A stretch of 64,000 nucleotides of DNA from Periplaneta americana. Lineage: Eukaryota > Arthropoda > Insecta > Blattodea > Blattidae. Shown piece after piece: positions 23,822 through 36,953 of this stretch. The stretch's first letter is position 1; each line of letters starts with the position of its first letter. The stretch is from contig NC_091120.1 in assembly GCF_040183065.1 (NCBI RefSeq), positions 176,850,488 to 176,914,487 of the forward strand. Reading direction: 5' to 3'. The notes under the pieces are model-generated. The model was not told the origin of the DNA. It saw only the letters and a list, made by a program, of their open reading frames with translations, and did no database searches. A program made the translations under genes and the position numbers.

Positions 23822-25758
23822 TATACTTACAGAATTGTTGCTATTTTTCATTGCGAATTTGGACTTTATGTTTTTAAGTCTGATGCTACATAGGGCAGGT
23901 TAGTGGAGGAATAGGATTATCGTCAAAGGATTTACCAGCCTCTTTAAACCAATTCATTATGCTTGAGTGAACACAGCAAGACTTTAGAGATTTAAAATTA
24001 AAAGGAAAGCATCTTAGTTTCTCATTAATAGGTGGGCTATACTTAAAAAGTTACCACTTAAAAATTGCCGATTTTTGTAAACGAATCATAGGTAGGCCTA
24101 CGTTGTAGGCCTATGTATACGTAGAGATGGATCAGTGCCATAGTTCATTCTTTGATACTCGATGCTAGTATCAGTTTTAGGGTCTTGGTATTTGGTAGGC
24201 TACAGCTATAAAAGTGAAAATGGGATTGTGAGAAATTAAATACTACCTCAAAGAGCATTGAAATTTTACTGATATATTCTGCCCCTCATTGGCCACGTTT
24301 TATGTCAGAAGCAGTTAAAAATTTTCTGGGGAGTACTGTGAATCTGACCAAAATTTTCATTTTCCTAAGTATTAACCATATAAGGTTGCTTCCTAGTAAA
24401 GTGCCAATTTAATTTTGTAAATTCTGTTTCTCAGCATCCTGTCTTCTGAATGTAAATAACCTCCATTGTTTTTAACTTCTTCTTCTTCTTTTTCTTTTTT
24501 TTTTTTAACTTTTATTGTTGATTGGTGTTACCTCAGTAGATGGGGTGAATCCAATCGCACATTATTATAACATTTAAAATCTGGTACATACAACTGAATG
24601 TGTGAAAACTATCACTAATTGAAGATTTAATAAAGAATATTTCAATATGACAAAATATAATTATAACAGGATAATAAATGACGGATTGTTGATGTTGAAA
24701 TGTCTTAATTAAACTTACTCAATATCGCAGTCTTCATTATTAAAGAAAATTATATATATTTCCCACGTCACAAAGTTTGTTGCACCACTGTTTGAACTAT
24801 CTGCCCCTCTTCTATTTCTGCAGAATCTAGTGTCGGGGAAAACAAAAAATGTATCACCCTCTCCCACTTTTTTTCGGAGAAAGGTCATCTTATACAAGGT
24901 CTCTATTTTTTTATCTGCTCTACTAAAGAAATACTTCATTCTTTCCTTAGTGGGGAATCTTACAATAGTGAAATCATTTTCTGATAGCTTAATTTATCAT
25001 TCAGTGTCGTGTATGGGACCACATGAAATCGTTCTAATGCTTAATTTACAGCTTTGACTGCATTACAAAGGCACTGGATTATAATTGCGTTAGTCTTAGC
25101 TTCTTTCGTATATATTCGCGTGATCTGAATTACCTTCCAAAACAACACAACATTAAAAAGGGCATAAAAAACGAAAGTAATTTTATCTCTGATATTTTAC
25201 ACTAACCCTTAATGTACTCCAACAAATTAAATATTGTGTTAACTTACCCTATTACCCCACGTAGTGAAATACAATACCAAGTTTTCTATAAGAATTTTTC
25301 AATACAAAAATGTAGCACACCTCTACAATCCTTCTCGCTACTGAGTTGCGCGTGATTTATATACCAATAACTCTATGCAAATTCTCATAAACTGCGTGCA
25401 TACTATGCTTACGTGGCGTGTTAACATGTGTACTATAAAAAATCGAGCCCTTTATTTCAGTTAGTGTTCACATTGCTGTGATGTGTCTTGTGATGACGTG
25501 TTATTGCGGAATCTAACACATCCGAAACATTTCCGGATTTCGTCAAATGTATTAAGACATCAACTGTGCTCTGCTAATTGTCAAATCTTGTTAATAACAC
25601 TGTGAGCCTTTCTTTGGTAAAAAATATTCATTCTCATTTGAGTGTTACATTTCTCCAGCTTTGTTCCACCATTTCTAGAAGGACATAGAACTGATCCTTC
25701 CACATTCGAAAATACAACGAAAATCGCTCGTCATATGCTAGAAGTTGAGGCTTTAGAT
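23822..25758. other. No gene recognised
   Basis: About 1.9 kb AT-rich DNA. Two TAGGCCTA octamers at 24093 and 24106. No supported coding region. Confidence 0.45.
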
Positions 25759-26030
25759 CAATGTTTTTCAACCTTTTTCAACATGTGGCACACTAAAGTT
25801 GTAATTTAAAACCCTGTGGCACACTGAATAATCTAAAGCTGTGGGGGGGGGGGGATTTGAAGGAATGAGGACTATAAAATATAAATAAATTATATAAATG
25901 TATATGCATTATTATATAAAATAAAATACTTTCAATTTAATTTGAATTATTTTTTAGTCAACTTGGGGGGGGGGGGCGATGATAGTATGATGAATGCTGA
26001 ACGGGCACTTGGGGCAAAAAAAAAGTTGAG
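25759..26030. repeat. Possible degraded hAT-type MITE with G runs
   Basis: Starts CAATGTTTTTCAACC, followed by two GTGGCACAC-type strings, like the ends of some hAT elements; a poor counterpart GTTGAGAATAG lies at the other side. No target duplication found. Contains two runs of 12 G (25843-25854, 25965-25976). Confidence 0.35.
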
Positions 26031-29000
26031 AATAGAAACAAAATATACATTGTTCACAAGTAGAAAAATTAAAATTTGTTGACTAGTGTTATATGTGAAA
26101 TTATAGTCCCGTTGCTCATATTTCCGGCAGCCAATCACGTTGCAGGTCAGCTACATTTAAACATGTACGTCTTGTCATTCGCTGCTGATGAAGTTATGCT
26201 CTAAGGCTCGATAAATACTTAATATAATCGCCCGCCATTTTGATTCCTTCGTTGGCGTTCGCAGAAGGCACACAAGGACGTTATTTGATGCTCAATATTT
26301 GCTCAATTACAGTGTGTTTGATTTATTATCATAGGAGCTACGACATGATAATGTTTAAAGGTGCGGTGAATAGATTCGTCTGGTAGCTCGGCGACAGAAG
26401 AACAAAAATTTTGGTTACAGATTTATTATTAGTATAAATTACCGACTTGTTCAAGATCTGTAACTTGTTTAAATATCTGTTAGGACCCCCCCCCCCCCCC
26501 CCGAACTTAAAATATGTCTACATATTTTTGTTTAAAATTTTATGAATTTAGAATTGGTTTTTCCTTTTCAGTTTATACAAGTGTATGATGGACTTTAGAT
26601 GTTATTAATGCCATTGTTTCTGTATTTTATTCATAGCACAGTTGTTGGAAAGGTCACAAAACTTTGAATGCTAATGTTACATTGTTAATTATTTTCTCAT
26701 CAGCATAAATACAATCTGACTGCCACAGGATAGATTGACAGACCTTAGTGTAGCATTACTTATCTGTGATGAATGTCAACCAATTGGAAGCTCATCAAAA
26801 CTGTGATAACCTATTTTTCCTTGTAATGAAAACTTGAATTTCAACTACTTTTGACTGAAATGAGAGAACTAAATAAAATTCAGGATATACGTGCATAAGG
26901 TTGCAACCTTTGACATTTACAACAAATGCTTCAAAATCAATTTTTTTAAATTAAAACCCAGCTACCTGAATTCTTAAAAAAAATTGTTCAACATAATTAT
27001 TTTACCTTACACATTACGAATTTCCCTACTAAATTTTTTTAAAGGGAGTAATGGGGATAAAGTTTCCTATTACAGGATACTTTCCTATTTTTTGAAGGAT
27101 TGTAAGAAAATATGGGATTCTGAGATTAGGTTTTAACGTTTAGGTTGTTAAATGTATAAATCTTGGTTACTGATTTATTTTTTCGAAAATCCGAAAAATA
27201 ATTATATAACTTAATAAATTTATTGCCAGAAAAATATAATACAATGATATGGTTTCCAATATGGGATGGGTCCTTTTATGGGATATTCAGAGGTGTAAAA
27301 TATTCCGGATTTTCCGTAATTATTGCGGATTTCTCCCATTATGACATTACAACCAAAGGGGAAGTTATTACAGAAAATCAGAATTATCACTGCAAAAAAT
27401 ATGTGTAAAGAAGTTTGCAATTGAGGATGAATTTCTTAAACATACAAATGTTGTAGATATTTTACACAGAAAAAAGTGTTAATTTATTTCTTGGATATAA
27501 TCAAAACTTCTCAAATTTAGTTATTGGAGGTGAACATGACAGACTTGAAGAGTAATTTGTAGCTTATCAATGCTATACTCTTTGTGAATACATTATAAAT
27601 GGGTCTAGAATAGATGTAAATTGAGCAAAAATTGCAGATCTCGGAAATGAAAGTGAGTAAAAAACATTAAGTAAAATTGTGTTCGCAGTATTAAGTGTGC
27701 CCCACAGTGATAATTCAACTAAAATTCAGTTTTTACTTAGAATTAAATAAAGTAAAAGGGGGGGGTGATATAACTAAAATGATGAATCTTCCCGAAGTTT
27801 TACAAATGTTAACATACGTCACCAAGGACATAAACATAGCGTTAACAGTTTAGCGTACTCATCTAGCTCGTTGAGCGCACCAGGAGGGTGCGAAAACTCT
27901 CTATTATATTTCCCCATAACAGCCAACTTCACTAACGGCTTTCCCATCGACAGGCGCTTTCATTTTCATGCTGCTGTCGATATTGGACGACCAGGGTACC
28001 GATGGAAGGAATGTGAGGATCAGTAATAAATAATACAGTAATCGTACTGTACTTCCCTTTGTCCCCCCCCCCCCCCCGTTCTTGCCATACTTTATCTTGG
28101 TGCACCCTCGTTCTTCGACCAACATCCAGTTGTAAATATATTTAGCGTTTTAGTCGACATAAGTTGATTGCTGTATAAACACCGTTCGTGTTCCTTTGTA
28201 AGTCGTGACTGGTCAGTGAAGGTACTCGAACCAACCTGACTGAACAGCTTTGTGCCCGAGGCACAATTTCGCAAGTGACAGGGAATACAACTGTCGTATT
28301 CTGCTGTCAGAAGTAAACAAGCTACTTACGGTACTTGTTCTGCGGACGGAACGGTGTACTTAATTAGAGACCCGACTTCAGTAAAGTGCGCGACTTCTGA
28401 TGTTACGTAATTTACGTTTGTCACTTTTCTTTGTAGAGAAGTTAAAAGAAATCTCGTAACTCATATGTGATCATAAAGGTAATGTTTATTACTGTATGAA
28501 GTTGACAGTTAAACGGGAGCAAGTACGTGTGGGAAGGTCATCGAGACTTGTAATGCTTTTATATCTTATTTAACTCCTCGTGAAGGATTTTCATTTGAAT
28601 TTTATATTTACGTATTTAACAATCGAGACCATAATTTAGTCGGTTTTTATTTCGATATTACGTTATGCGATATAAACGAGAAATGTTAGTATATTGAAAA
28701 CACATCAATCTTTGTCGCACTACACTTCTGCGTCGAGGGGGAGAGAAACGAATTTTTATATTGACTTTGAGTGGAATAACGGAATTGAAAATGTGCGTGT
28801 CCATACAGCTCTCAGTATTTTAACTTTACCTCATTTTTTGGATGGCTTCTTTGATCTGACACACGGTCGCATGGCCGTGACTAGCAGTGATTTCCTATGG
28901 GAGAGAGAATGAAATGGGAGTGATGAATGGTTTAAACGACATTTTTCATTATGGAAAGGATGCTACCTTGCTTTTAAAACAGAGAACATTAGTTATGGGA

Positions 29001-29988
29001 GAGAGTCACTATTGTGTTTTATACTGAATAATAAGACAAAAGGCACGGGAATCGTTAATAATTTAATTTGTTCTTTTGAGTAAACTTTGCACGACTATCA
29101 TACAATTAGAGGAACATAAATAAGTGACGAATTATTCATTAGGCCAACCTAGACCGGAGTCTAGTTCTCGCTACCTCTGGAGGGAGGAGGTGGTAACGTG
29201 GCCAAAGGCTAGTTTCAAAATTGCGTGACATTTTCCCAATTGAAGTTGTGATTGTAACAGAAAAAACATTATCTGTTCACCTTACTATTTTCCGCGACAC
29301 AAGTATTACTCCCCAAGTTACCAAGCAACACAGTGAACTAAATTATGTTAACTATAGCATCGAGACTGAACTTTTGCGCTTTTCCTATTTTCATTTAAAG
29401 TAAATTATTGTTGCTGATTTATTAATTTACTAGTTGTATTGGAGGTCAAGTAATAAATTTCTTTTCCACTCGGTGTTTTTTAAACTATTATAAAACATTC
29501 ATAATAATTTTAATCAGTCAGGGAAGAGAGACGTTATGCGACGGTATGGAATACCGCCACTGGTTTCTATGGCCAGAAAACATACCGTTAGTGAAAAACC
29601 ATAAAGAAGAATCGATAATATAACTTTTTTTTAGCATTTTTATGAAATATTTAATATTTTTTTTATAAACAAAACTGTATTATTATTGTTCTATAAACTT
29701 GCTTTTTAACAAAGTAAAAGAACTTTCAAATCTTCCTCGACTTTTGAAGAGAACTATACATCTTCAATGCTGGAAACAAGAATTTAGTTTCCCAATATTT
29801 ATACGCCAGCAGAATTATTCGTAATTTATTTATTACATGGAGGAGTCCCCCTGGATTAAGTTAATGTCTCGCTTATGTGAAAAATGACATACCGTCACTG
29901 AAAAAATGTGATCGTAAAAATTTGTTTCGTACATTTCTTCACAGCTTCGTAAATCTAAACCACAGCCTTATGGAACTGTATTCAGTGT
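26031..29988. other. Long stretch without a recognised gene
   Basis: AT-rich DNA with two long C runs (26486-26502, 17 C; 28063-28077, 15 C). Less AT-rich patches near 28280-28420 and 29140-29220 have no recognisable coding or RNA signal. Confidence 0.5.
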
Positions 29989-29996
29989 GTATTTAG

Positions 29997-30722
29997 TAGA
30001 GTTGGGTCGATTCGTGAACGAATCGTTCATTCGAACGACTAATAATAAAGAATCGTAAGAATCGATTCGTGGTATCAACGAATCGTCGTTCAAAAGAATC
30101 GTAACGAATCGTCGTTCAAACGAATCGTCATTCAAAAGAATATGAAGGAATCGGCATGGTATCGTAACCCACGATTCTATTCGTTGTTTGATGTAACCTG
30201 TCAACGAACATTTCCGAACCGTGTCGAATGCTCCCGAGCGAGAGTGAAATCAAAATATGTACTGCATTTGTTAAGTATGGAAAATAATGAACACAAACCT
30301 GAAATTTGCATAGTTAAATAGAGATGTAATGCAAAAAATGTACTTCATAATAAGGTTCAGTTGATAAATTATAATTTAGAGACATTATCTTGGGTAATTT
30401 TGTAGACTAATGGAGTTCATACTGAATGGTTCCAGCCAATGAGAAAGAGACAATCCAATGTCTCGCCTCTTATGCCATCTATGAGAGAGATGTAGAACGT
30501 TTTTGTTCTACGCGTGGTTTGCAAAGGAAAGTGTCTTGCGACGATTCAAAAGAATAGTTGGAATCGCAGACTGGGAAGAATCGTGAACTCGTTGACGATT
30601 CAAAAGAATAGTTGGAATCGCAGACTGAGAAGAATCGTGAACGAATCGTTAGAATCGATTCGTAATGTGTGATTGAATCGTTGGAATCGACTTCTGAAAA
30701 AGAATCGTGTTGCCCAACTCTA
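29997..30722. mobile_element. hAT-type non-autonomous element, GAATCG-rich, 8-bp duplication
   Basis: Ends TAGAGTTGGG in inverted orientation, flanked by the perfect 8-bp duplication GTATTTAG (29989-29996 and 30723-30730). Both subterminal regions are packed with GAATCG/CGATTC motifs in both orientations. A 54-bp direct repeat beginning near 30541 and 30595 (ACGATTCAAAAGAATAGTTG) is near identical. No transposase. A second copy starts at 63936. Confidence 0.88.
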
Positions 30723-31103
30723 GTATTTAGACACGCTTATTTGCTAAGTTTAATCCCTGGAATGTTTACAACGGTACTATTTCAAGTATAGAAGGCTGTG
30801 GCCTGTAGATTGTGGTGACCATTGTTGCCAATTTAGTGACTGTCATTTTTGTTGCACTTTTTATTAATAATTGAGGACGTAGCTGCAATAAAGGCCCATA
30901 GGCCCTTTTTCCGGCGAATGCATAAATCGATTCTCCGTAGTTTGTTATACTCACAAAGTTTCGTTGAGAAATGTTGAACAGTAATGCTGGTAAACCTGTT
31001 TATTTTAATATATTTTATAGGCACCGTGCAAGCTCCTCTGGTGGCGACTGTTGTTACTAACTGCGGAACAGCAGCGATAGAGTTGTGCTTGGATCGTATG
31101 AAT

Positions 31104-33346
31104 CGTTGCTTACGAGATTATACAAGCTGGCGCATAGAGCTTGAAAAACGAGTCTGAAGTGGTTCCCTCGTAATGCCAATTCCGCCGCTCGGAGCGCTGT
31201 TCTGCCCTATGTATTCATAGCAGAACACTTAAAAGACATTGACATTTGGGACATTTAAAGGACTCATCATTGCTTATTAAATGCTTCGTACAATATTTGA
31301 TGGACAATAGACGTAATTTGCAAACTTCTACTCCTCAATTATATTACAATAAAAGGCTGTCATTCTTGATATTAAAACATATTACATATAAACTGAGGGA
31401 CTGTCTGCTCTGTACTTCAGTTCATACACCAAACATTTCCGGAAATAAATTAACTTGACATCTTACATACACGCACTATAGCCTACCCTTTTCACCTAAT
31501 ATTATTAATATTGTTATTAAATAAGATATTGCAACTAATTAAGGTACTGCATTATCTTTAATTTCCTTGAATTCATAATTACGCATTTGCAAGAAGGCCT
31601 AACTTTTCCCTCTCTTTTTAAAAAAAATACGGACGTCACAATAACTGAGAAGTATAATTATTGCGCGATTTTTTCTTGCAGTGGTGAAAACATTTCTATA
31701 GGCCTACTGATTAATCTATTGAGCATAGTAATAGTAAACGCTGTAGTATTTTAGTGCGTGTACGCCTACTCAGCTCTTGTAAAACGAAATTTTCACTTTC
31801 ACTTTCAACGGAACACTTACTTATATTCAGTTCTTGTATCTTGCAGTAAATTATCCATTTATGATCATCTTTCCAATATAACCTCCCATTGAAACGACCA
31901 CTTAAAATCATGAGCTAGAATTTATTATTTTAAAAACATTTCCACGTACATACTGTTATAATTGTTATGAACCACAATACAAAAGACAACACTGTGAAAT
32001 TGGATTAATTTACCAAGATCAACATCAATACCGGTAGTATAAAATCACATATAGGCCTAGGCTATATTATTTCATTACTTTATGGTATTAATTAGAAGAA
32101 TTAATTTTGAAGAATTTACAAATATGCTGAAATAATTTATGACACCTCTTATAGAAATGTAAAAATATGTATGTACATTTTGAAACAATGGGTATAGCAC
32201 CACTTGAAAATGTTGAGCATTTTAACAGTAACTTGTAAATTGTTCCATCACGTTGTCTATAGTGTTCATTTATTGTAGCACTTTTAGAACGAACGTGGTT
32301 CACATACATAAGAAGAAATGACGATGGAATGAGTCTAACACATACAGTTTTCTTTAATTTTTAGCAAATGATGAAGTTGAATATATACTGTTACTTCATA
32401 TCCTAACATAAGTAGAGTTGCCACCATAGATGTAACACCTGAAATGAATATTATAAAATAAATTAATGTATTGGTAATGATAGAAGAATAAAAAGAAATT
32501 AGGCTAGACATAACCTCACAAAATTACAAACACATGCTAAAACAAAAAAAAAAAAAAAACTTTACGTATCCGTATATAATAAAACTAGATATTCCAGATA
32601 TAATTTGTTTCACACGATAACCACCTCAGCCTATTTCGGCAGCAGCCATTATTAGTTACAGTTTGAGGTGCATACCTAATCTCATACTAACCTTGTTAAG
32701 TTCTCTAACCTAATTCACTGATAATTACGTAACAATACACAGGTCTAAAATACAGACAAATACACATTAATTACCTAATAAGTACAGCATGAAGATAATT
32801 CATTACTTTTGTCGGTATTTTCTAAAAGAGAAAGGGAAAATAGTAACAACATTATCTTCAATGTTTACATCACGTCGTTCACATTTTCATTAGGCCTATA
32901 TCAGTAATGCTTGGTAAGTGAAACAATGCATGAAATTATTTTACATTTCGGGTCACATCATTCGAGAGTCGGAAAATGCAATTCGCCACTTTTAACATAG
33001 CATTGCTTGTTATATGAGAGAACTTTGACATTTACCTTAACCTATAAAGATACGACCTGTTGGTACCGAGTTCTTCACATAGCAAAACACAGACAATTTT
33101 CGAATATAACTTAGCTGAACAAACTTCAAATAACACTGTAATATGCTTGGCATATTTATAATATTCGTACTCAATCAGTAATGCACAATTAATCGAACTA
33201 TTTTCACGATGCACAATGCTTTGTAATGGTACTATTCATCATTTCATAGGGCAGAGAGGCGAACCTAGCGGCAGAAATTGTCATGACTCACAGAGACCTA
33301 CTCTCGATCGTGCTATGCGCCAGCTTGTGTAATCCCGTAAGCAACG
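31104..33346. mobile_element. 2.2-kb TIR element of unassigned superfamily, 8-bp duplication
   Basis: Outer ends match in inverted orientation: CGTTGCTTACGAGATTATAC (left) and CGTTGCTTACGGGATTACAC (right, complement), both continuing AAGCTGGCGCATAG. Weaker similarity extends to about 110 bp, to a shared CTGCCCTATG. A perfect 8-bp direct repeat GTATGAAT lies at 31096-31103 and 33347-33354. Inside are only short motif-free open frames (for example 31246-31458), so it is non-autonomous or too decayed to recognise. An 8-bp duplication with TIRs over 100 bp fits hAT, P-like or Mutator-like groups; the CGTTGC terminus is not one I can assign. Confidence 0.8.
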
Positions 33347-33375
33347 GTATGAATATACTTAACATCTCAGGTTAA

Positions 33376-35442
33376 ATGATTAGAAATATGGATGATCCTA
33401 AAAAGCGGAAAGGTAACGCAAATTGCTGTGTTCTTGAGTGTAGTAATGCTTATAGGAACACACCAACCGATATTGTTTTTATTCATTCCCAAAACAGAAA
33501 ACTGAAGCGCAACGACGCTAATTGTGGATCCATGCAGTACGCTACACTGCTTGTAATCATAATATTATTATTTACTAGGCCTAATATAAAAAAATAGAAT
33601 GTATATAGTATTATGTTTATAAATAACCATTAAGTTATCAACGACAGGAATTTATCATTTAAATTTCAAAAAGTACATAATTACTGAGTTCTTTACGTAT
33701 ATATTATGTATAATAGCAACAATAAATAATAATATACCTATTTTTAAATGTATTCATATCGATATTTAATTCTTGATTTCAAGTGCTGATGGTTTACCTT
33801 GAAAACCAACAGCCGCAGCAAGAATTTGCGGTATTCATTTTATTGGGAACGAGATCAGAACATCCCCAAAACTAGCATACCGTTCCCAGTATTTTTTATA
33901 AAAGATTACAAGAAAAAGACTGCCTCATCTCAACTAGCTCCGAAAAGGTACGAAAGAGACGCATAAAGAAGAAGAAAAGATTAAAATTTAAGTTTTATGG
34001 AAGGCGAATGCTCAACAAGTGTTATTTCGAAAAATGAAGTAGCCATACAGACAGAAGTAAATGAAACCATTCCTAGTGATTTTGTTTTTTCTTTCACAAC
34101 TATTGTGAAATTGTGTGAATTGTCTACTCAAGTGTCTATTCCATTACATGCCGAACTGAAGTCACATAAGAAATGTTATGACAAGCGTTCAGGGACAGAT
34201 GATATGTTTAATGAAATGCAAGGTTTCCGAAATTATTCTACAATAAAATATGAGACAGAACTACCAGACTTAATGGGAGTGACATTTGTGGTTTCGAATA
34301 TATTGTTAAAATTGCAGCCAATTGAAACTTACCCGTAGAATCATAATAAGAAATATTTCCAATTCTATCATTTAACCCAAAAATAGCTACCATAGATAGT
34401 CGAAACGCCCCAAGATGTAGACCATACATTTTTTTTTGCCAATGTTAGTAGTGAATTTCACATCGAAAGCTTTCGAAAAATTCTGTCCAAGAGTAAGATT
34501 AGTAAAGAAAATCGTCTACTCATATTTTCCAATTAAAATGAAAACTGGATTGTCGTATTCTGCTATGAGAGTGATGTTCGGAGTTAATCGTACAATTATA
34601 ATTATAATGTATTTTTACCGACACTTTAATGTTGTTGACATCCACAATGGTTACTGTAATTTTGGGTTTTGGCCTAGCAGAGAAAGTATTCAGGAAACAA
34701 TGCCTGCAATATTGAAAAATGTAGAGTGACAATTAATTGTTCAGAAGTGGAACAGCCACCCAATGTGGATCAGATGGTGGCCTTCAAATCTAAATGCTAC
34801 CGAGGCAGATCGAGTGACACATTCATAACAACTGATTGTGGATTATTGACTTCATTAGAAGGCGGTGATGAAGTCAGGTTTTCCCGGAATAAAAACAAAC
34901 CTCTCCGATAAAGGGATCATTGTTGTTACTCCACCGTATCTGCACGATGGTAAATTAACAGCTGAAGAAGTCAAAACTACTTCCAGCGTTGCCAGTGTTC
35001 GAATTCATGTTGAAAGGTGCATTCAGCGAAGTAAAATATACAGTATAACATTTTACACAAACTATCAATTGAACTGCTTCCACATGTTGATCTTGTTGTT
35101 TATTCAACTGTCCAAAGAGAAGTCTGAACCTCATAAGTGATACCAACAAGGCACCACTTATGAGGCAACTAGGCCAGAATATCATGGGGTAGAGTGGCCA
35201 GTTCCTTTTCCCTTCCATTGCATATATCGCCGACTAGCTACAAATTACACTAGTCAGACTTCAGATGCATACAAACAATATTGTTCTTCCTCTGACACAT
35301 ATCGTCAAGTGAGATGTACAGCCTGATAACAGATGTACATATCAACCAGAACCTCAATCAGCGGTAGTATGTTGATGATATTGTTCATTATGTGTTGTGT
35401 TTTAGAGAATTTGCAGTCGCCCATTATTCAGGAAGTGTAATT
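33376..35442 (+). pseudogene. THAP plus DDE transposase (ISL2EU/IS4EU-like), broken
   Basis: Relic of a transposase with an N-terminal THAP zinc finger and a DDE_4-type nuclease. The THAP start lies at 33403-33480 (CCVLECSNAYRNTP); its distal part, with a P-x-x-x-PSIF-like end, is near 33860-33900 after an interrupting 300 bases. Middle part 33997-34338. The catalytic domain begins about 34436 with FEKFCPRV, GVNRT and FGFWPSRESIQETMPA (34660-34710). The first acidic site is in INCSEVEQPP (34730-34760; Asp of the usual IDCxE appears as Asn), then RGRSSDTFITTDCGL, a second site region near 34865-34880, and RIHVER (about 35000) with the Glu. Several frameshifts and stops. The C-terminus, ENLQSPIIQEV and stop, lies at 35407-35442 beyond a 276-bp insertion. 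Confidence 0.75.
35092..35367 (-). mobile_element. 275-bp SINE-like element inserted in transposase relic
   Basis: Insert flanked by the perfect 8-bp duplication ATGTTGAT (35084-35091 and 35368-35375), inside the coding region of the transposase relic. Ends are not inverted repeats. Read on the minus strand it finishes with AAC/CAA-rich sequence, like a SINE tail. The same family occurs at 61405-61677 with a 12-bp duplication and truncated at 19550. No clear tRNA A/B boxes seen. Confidence 0.8.
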
Positions 35443-35689
35443 AAGACTACTTTTAGAATTAAATCACATTAAAATACGTAATTTGTACACACAAATATTA
35501 CGCACGTCATGACATAAAATATAAGTACATCTATGTTTTCGTAATACGACTGTTCACCCTCATTCAATGGTCTGAAATCTGATTTAAATGCCAAACAACT
35601 TCACTGATATTTCAGGAACTTTGTAGTTACATGTTTACACTCCTCTAGCAGTACTGAACTTTCCACTTAGTCTATAAAATAATTAAAGA

Positions 35690-35760
35690 CTGGAGATTGC
35701 TGGGTTTGCAGTGAAAGACCTGCCCTTGGGCAGAACATTATGAATCAATGAACCCATTCT
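35690..35760. repeat. Probable dispersed repeat fragment
   Basis: Contains GCTGGGTTTGCAGTGAAAG and CCTGCCCTTGGGCAGAAC, less AT-rich than its surroundings and like a dispersed insect repeat I recall. No copy elsewhere in this window, so support is weak. Confidence 0.3.
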
Positions 35761-36008
35761 TACTAATATTACAACTTTTTATCGGCAGAAAGCCGCATGT
35801 AATTTATATATCACACATGACTAGTGAATGACTGCGAGCCTGTAGTTAATTAGGAATTGAGACACTGCGCGGCGCCACCAGTACGATTTCGACCACAATT
35901 ATCTATGTTAACAGTACCAGTATAGTATTTACAATTATTTACAAAATCTCTATTCACACCCACACACTCACAAAATTGGTATTGGCATAAGCTATTTACA
36001 TATTTACA

Positions 36009-36540
36009 ATGCATCAAAGTCTATTGTTGGGACAGACTGTGCGAACAATTTTCCATATTTGTGTACTAGTTCTTTCTCGCTTGGGGGCCATGAGCGACCA
36101 TTTTGTCTTAGACCAATCTTTAGTTTATCTCTTTGCAGTCATATATTATATGTTGTGTGGTTTGTTCTTCTGCTCCGCAAGGACACTTCGGATTATCGAT
36201 CTTGAATCTGTGAAGATAGGCCTGTGTGAGACCATTGCCTGTTATCATTGCAGTCAACTCTGCAGTGAATGGTAACTTGATTTGCAGCCATCCTCTCACG
36301 GTTGGGAAGTGTGATTGGCAGACTGCCCCTTTTGTGCAGTTCGTCCACTGATGTTGCCACTTCATTGCACTTCATTCTTTTTCTTCACTGACTATTGTCT
36401 GTTTCGGTTTCTTTGAGTACACTATTTCTCCTTCCCAGTCTAGAGCTGCTTCCTTCGCCAGTTTATCTGCCATTTTGTTTCCATGTCTTTTTTAAATCGA
36501 AGTATGCCAGAGGAAAATCTTGGTGTAGCATACCACCTCT
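36009..36540 (-). pseudogene. LINE RNase H and C-terminus
   Basis: Minus-strand 3' end of a non-LTR retrotransposon. GNKMADKLAKEAALD near 36440-36490 is the end of an RNase H domain; then a TAMITGNGLTQAYLHRFKID segment and PKCPCGAEEQTTQHIIYDC (H-x4-C after a C-x-C), and a C-terminus KYGKLFAQ...IDFDAL with stop at about 36006. At least one stop (near 36375) and one frameshift. Reverse transcriptase missing: 5' truncated. Probably I/R1-related. Confidence 0.7.
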
Positions 36541-36599
36541 AGTTTTCTTCCACTTCCCTCACTGATTTTAATGAAGGGTGCATAAAGCCTAATTATTAT

Positions 36600-36781
36600 C
36601 ACAGTCTAGTATATGCAGTCACGACGGTCAATATGTAATAAATATGCATCCATAGATCGTTGCTAACCACTAGGATCGCTAATATCGCCTCATTACAGAC
36701 AATGCGAAATTGTACCGGCACAGTCTATTGTGCCTAGCACCCTCACAACTCAAGCTTCGTGACTGTATATACTAGACTGTG
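36600..36781. mobile_element. 182-bp MITE
   Basis: Terminal inverted repeats CACAGTCTAGTATATGCAGT (left) and CACAGTCTAGTATATACAGT (right, complement), continuing CACGA on both sides. Flanks are TTATTAT-like on both sides, so a short target duplication is plausible but low complexity hides its length. No coding capacity. Confidence 0.8.
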
Positions 36782-36835
36782 TTATTATTATGCATGATTT
36801 ATTGGATGGAAGAGTTGGTTATTTACACTATTTAC

Positions 36836-36953
36836 ACTTTTCATGAATGTCACTGTAGTATGACCTGTTTGGAACATATATGAAACAGCGTCGTTAAATA
36901 ACCAACTAAAAGGAACTATTGTCGCATATTAACCTCGTCTTCTCTACTTTTCA
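36836..36953 (+). repeat. Single copy of the 110-bp repeat unit
   Basis: One full unit of the sequence that is tandem at 37471-37953: CATGAATGTCACTGTAGTATG through GAAACAGCGTCGTTAAATAACC to CTCTACTTTTCA. It ends exactly where a LINE tail begins. Confidence 0.9.
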
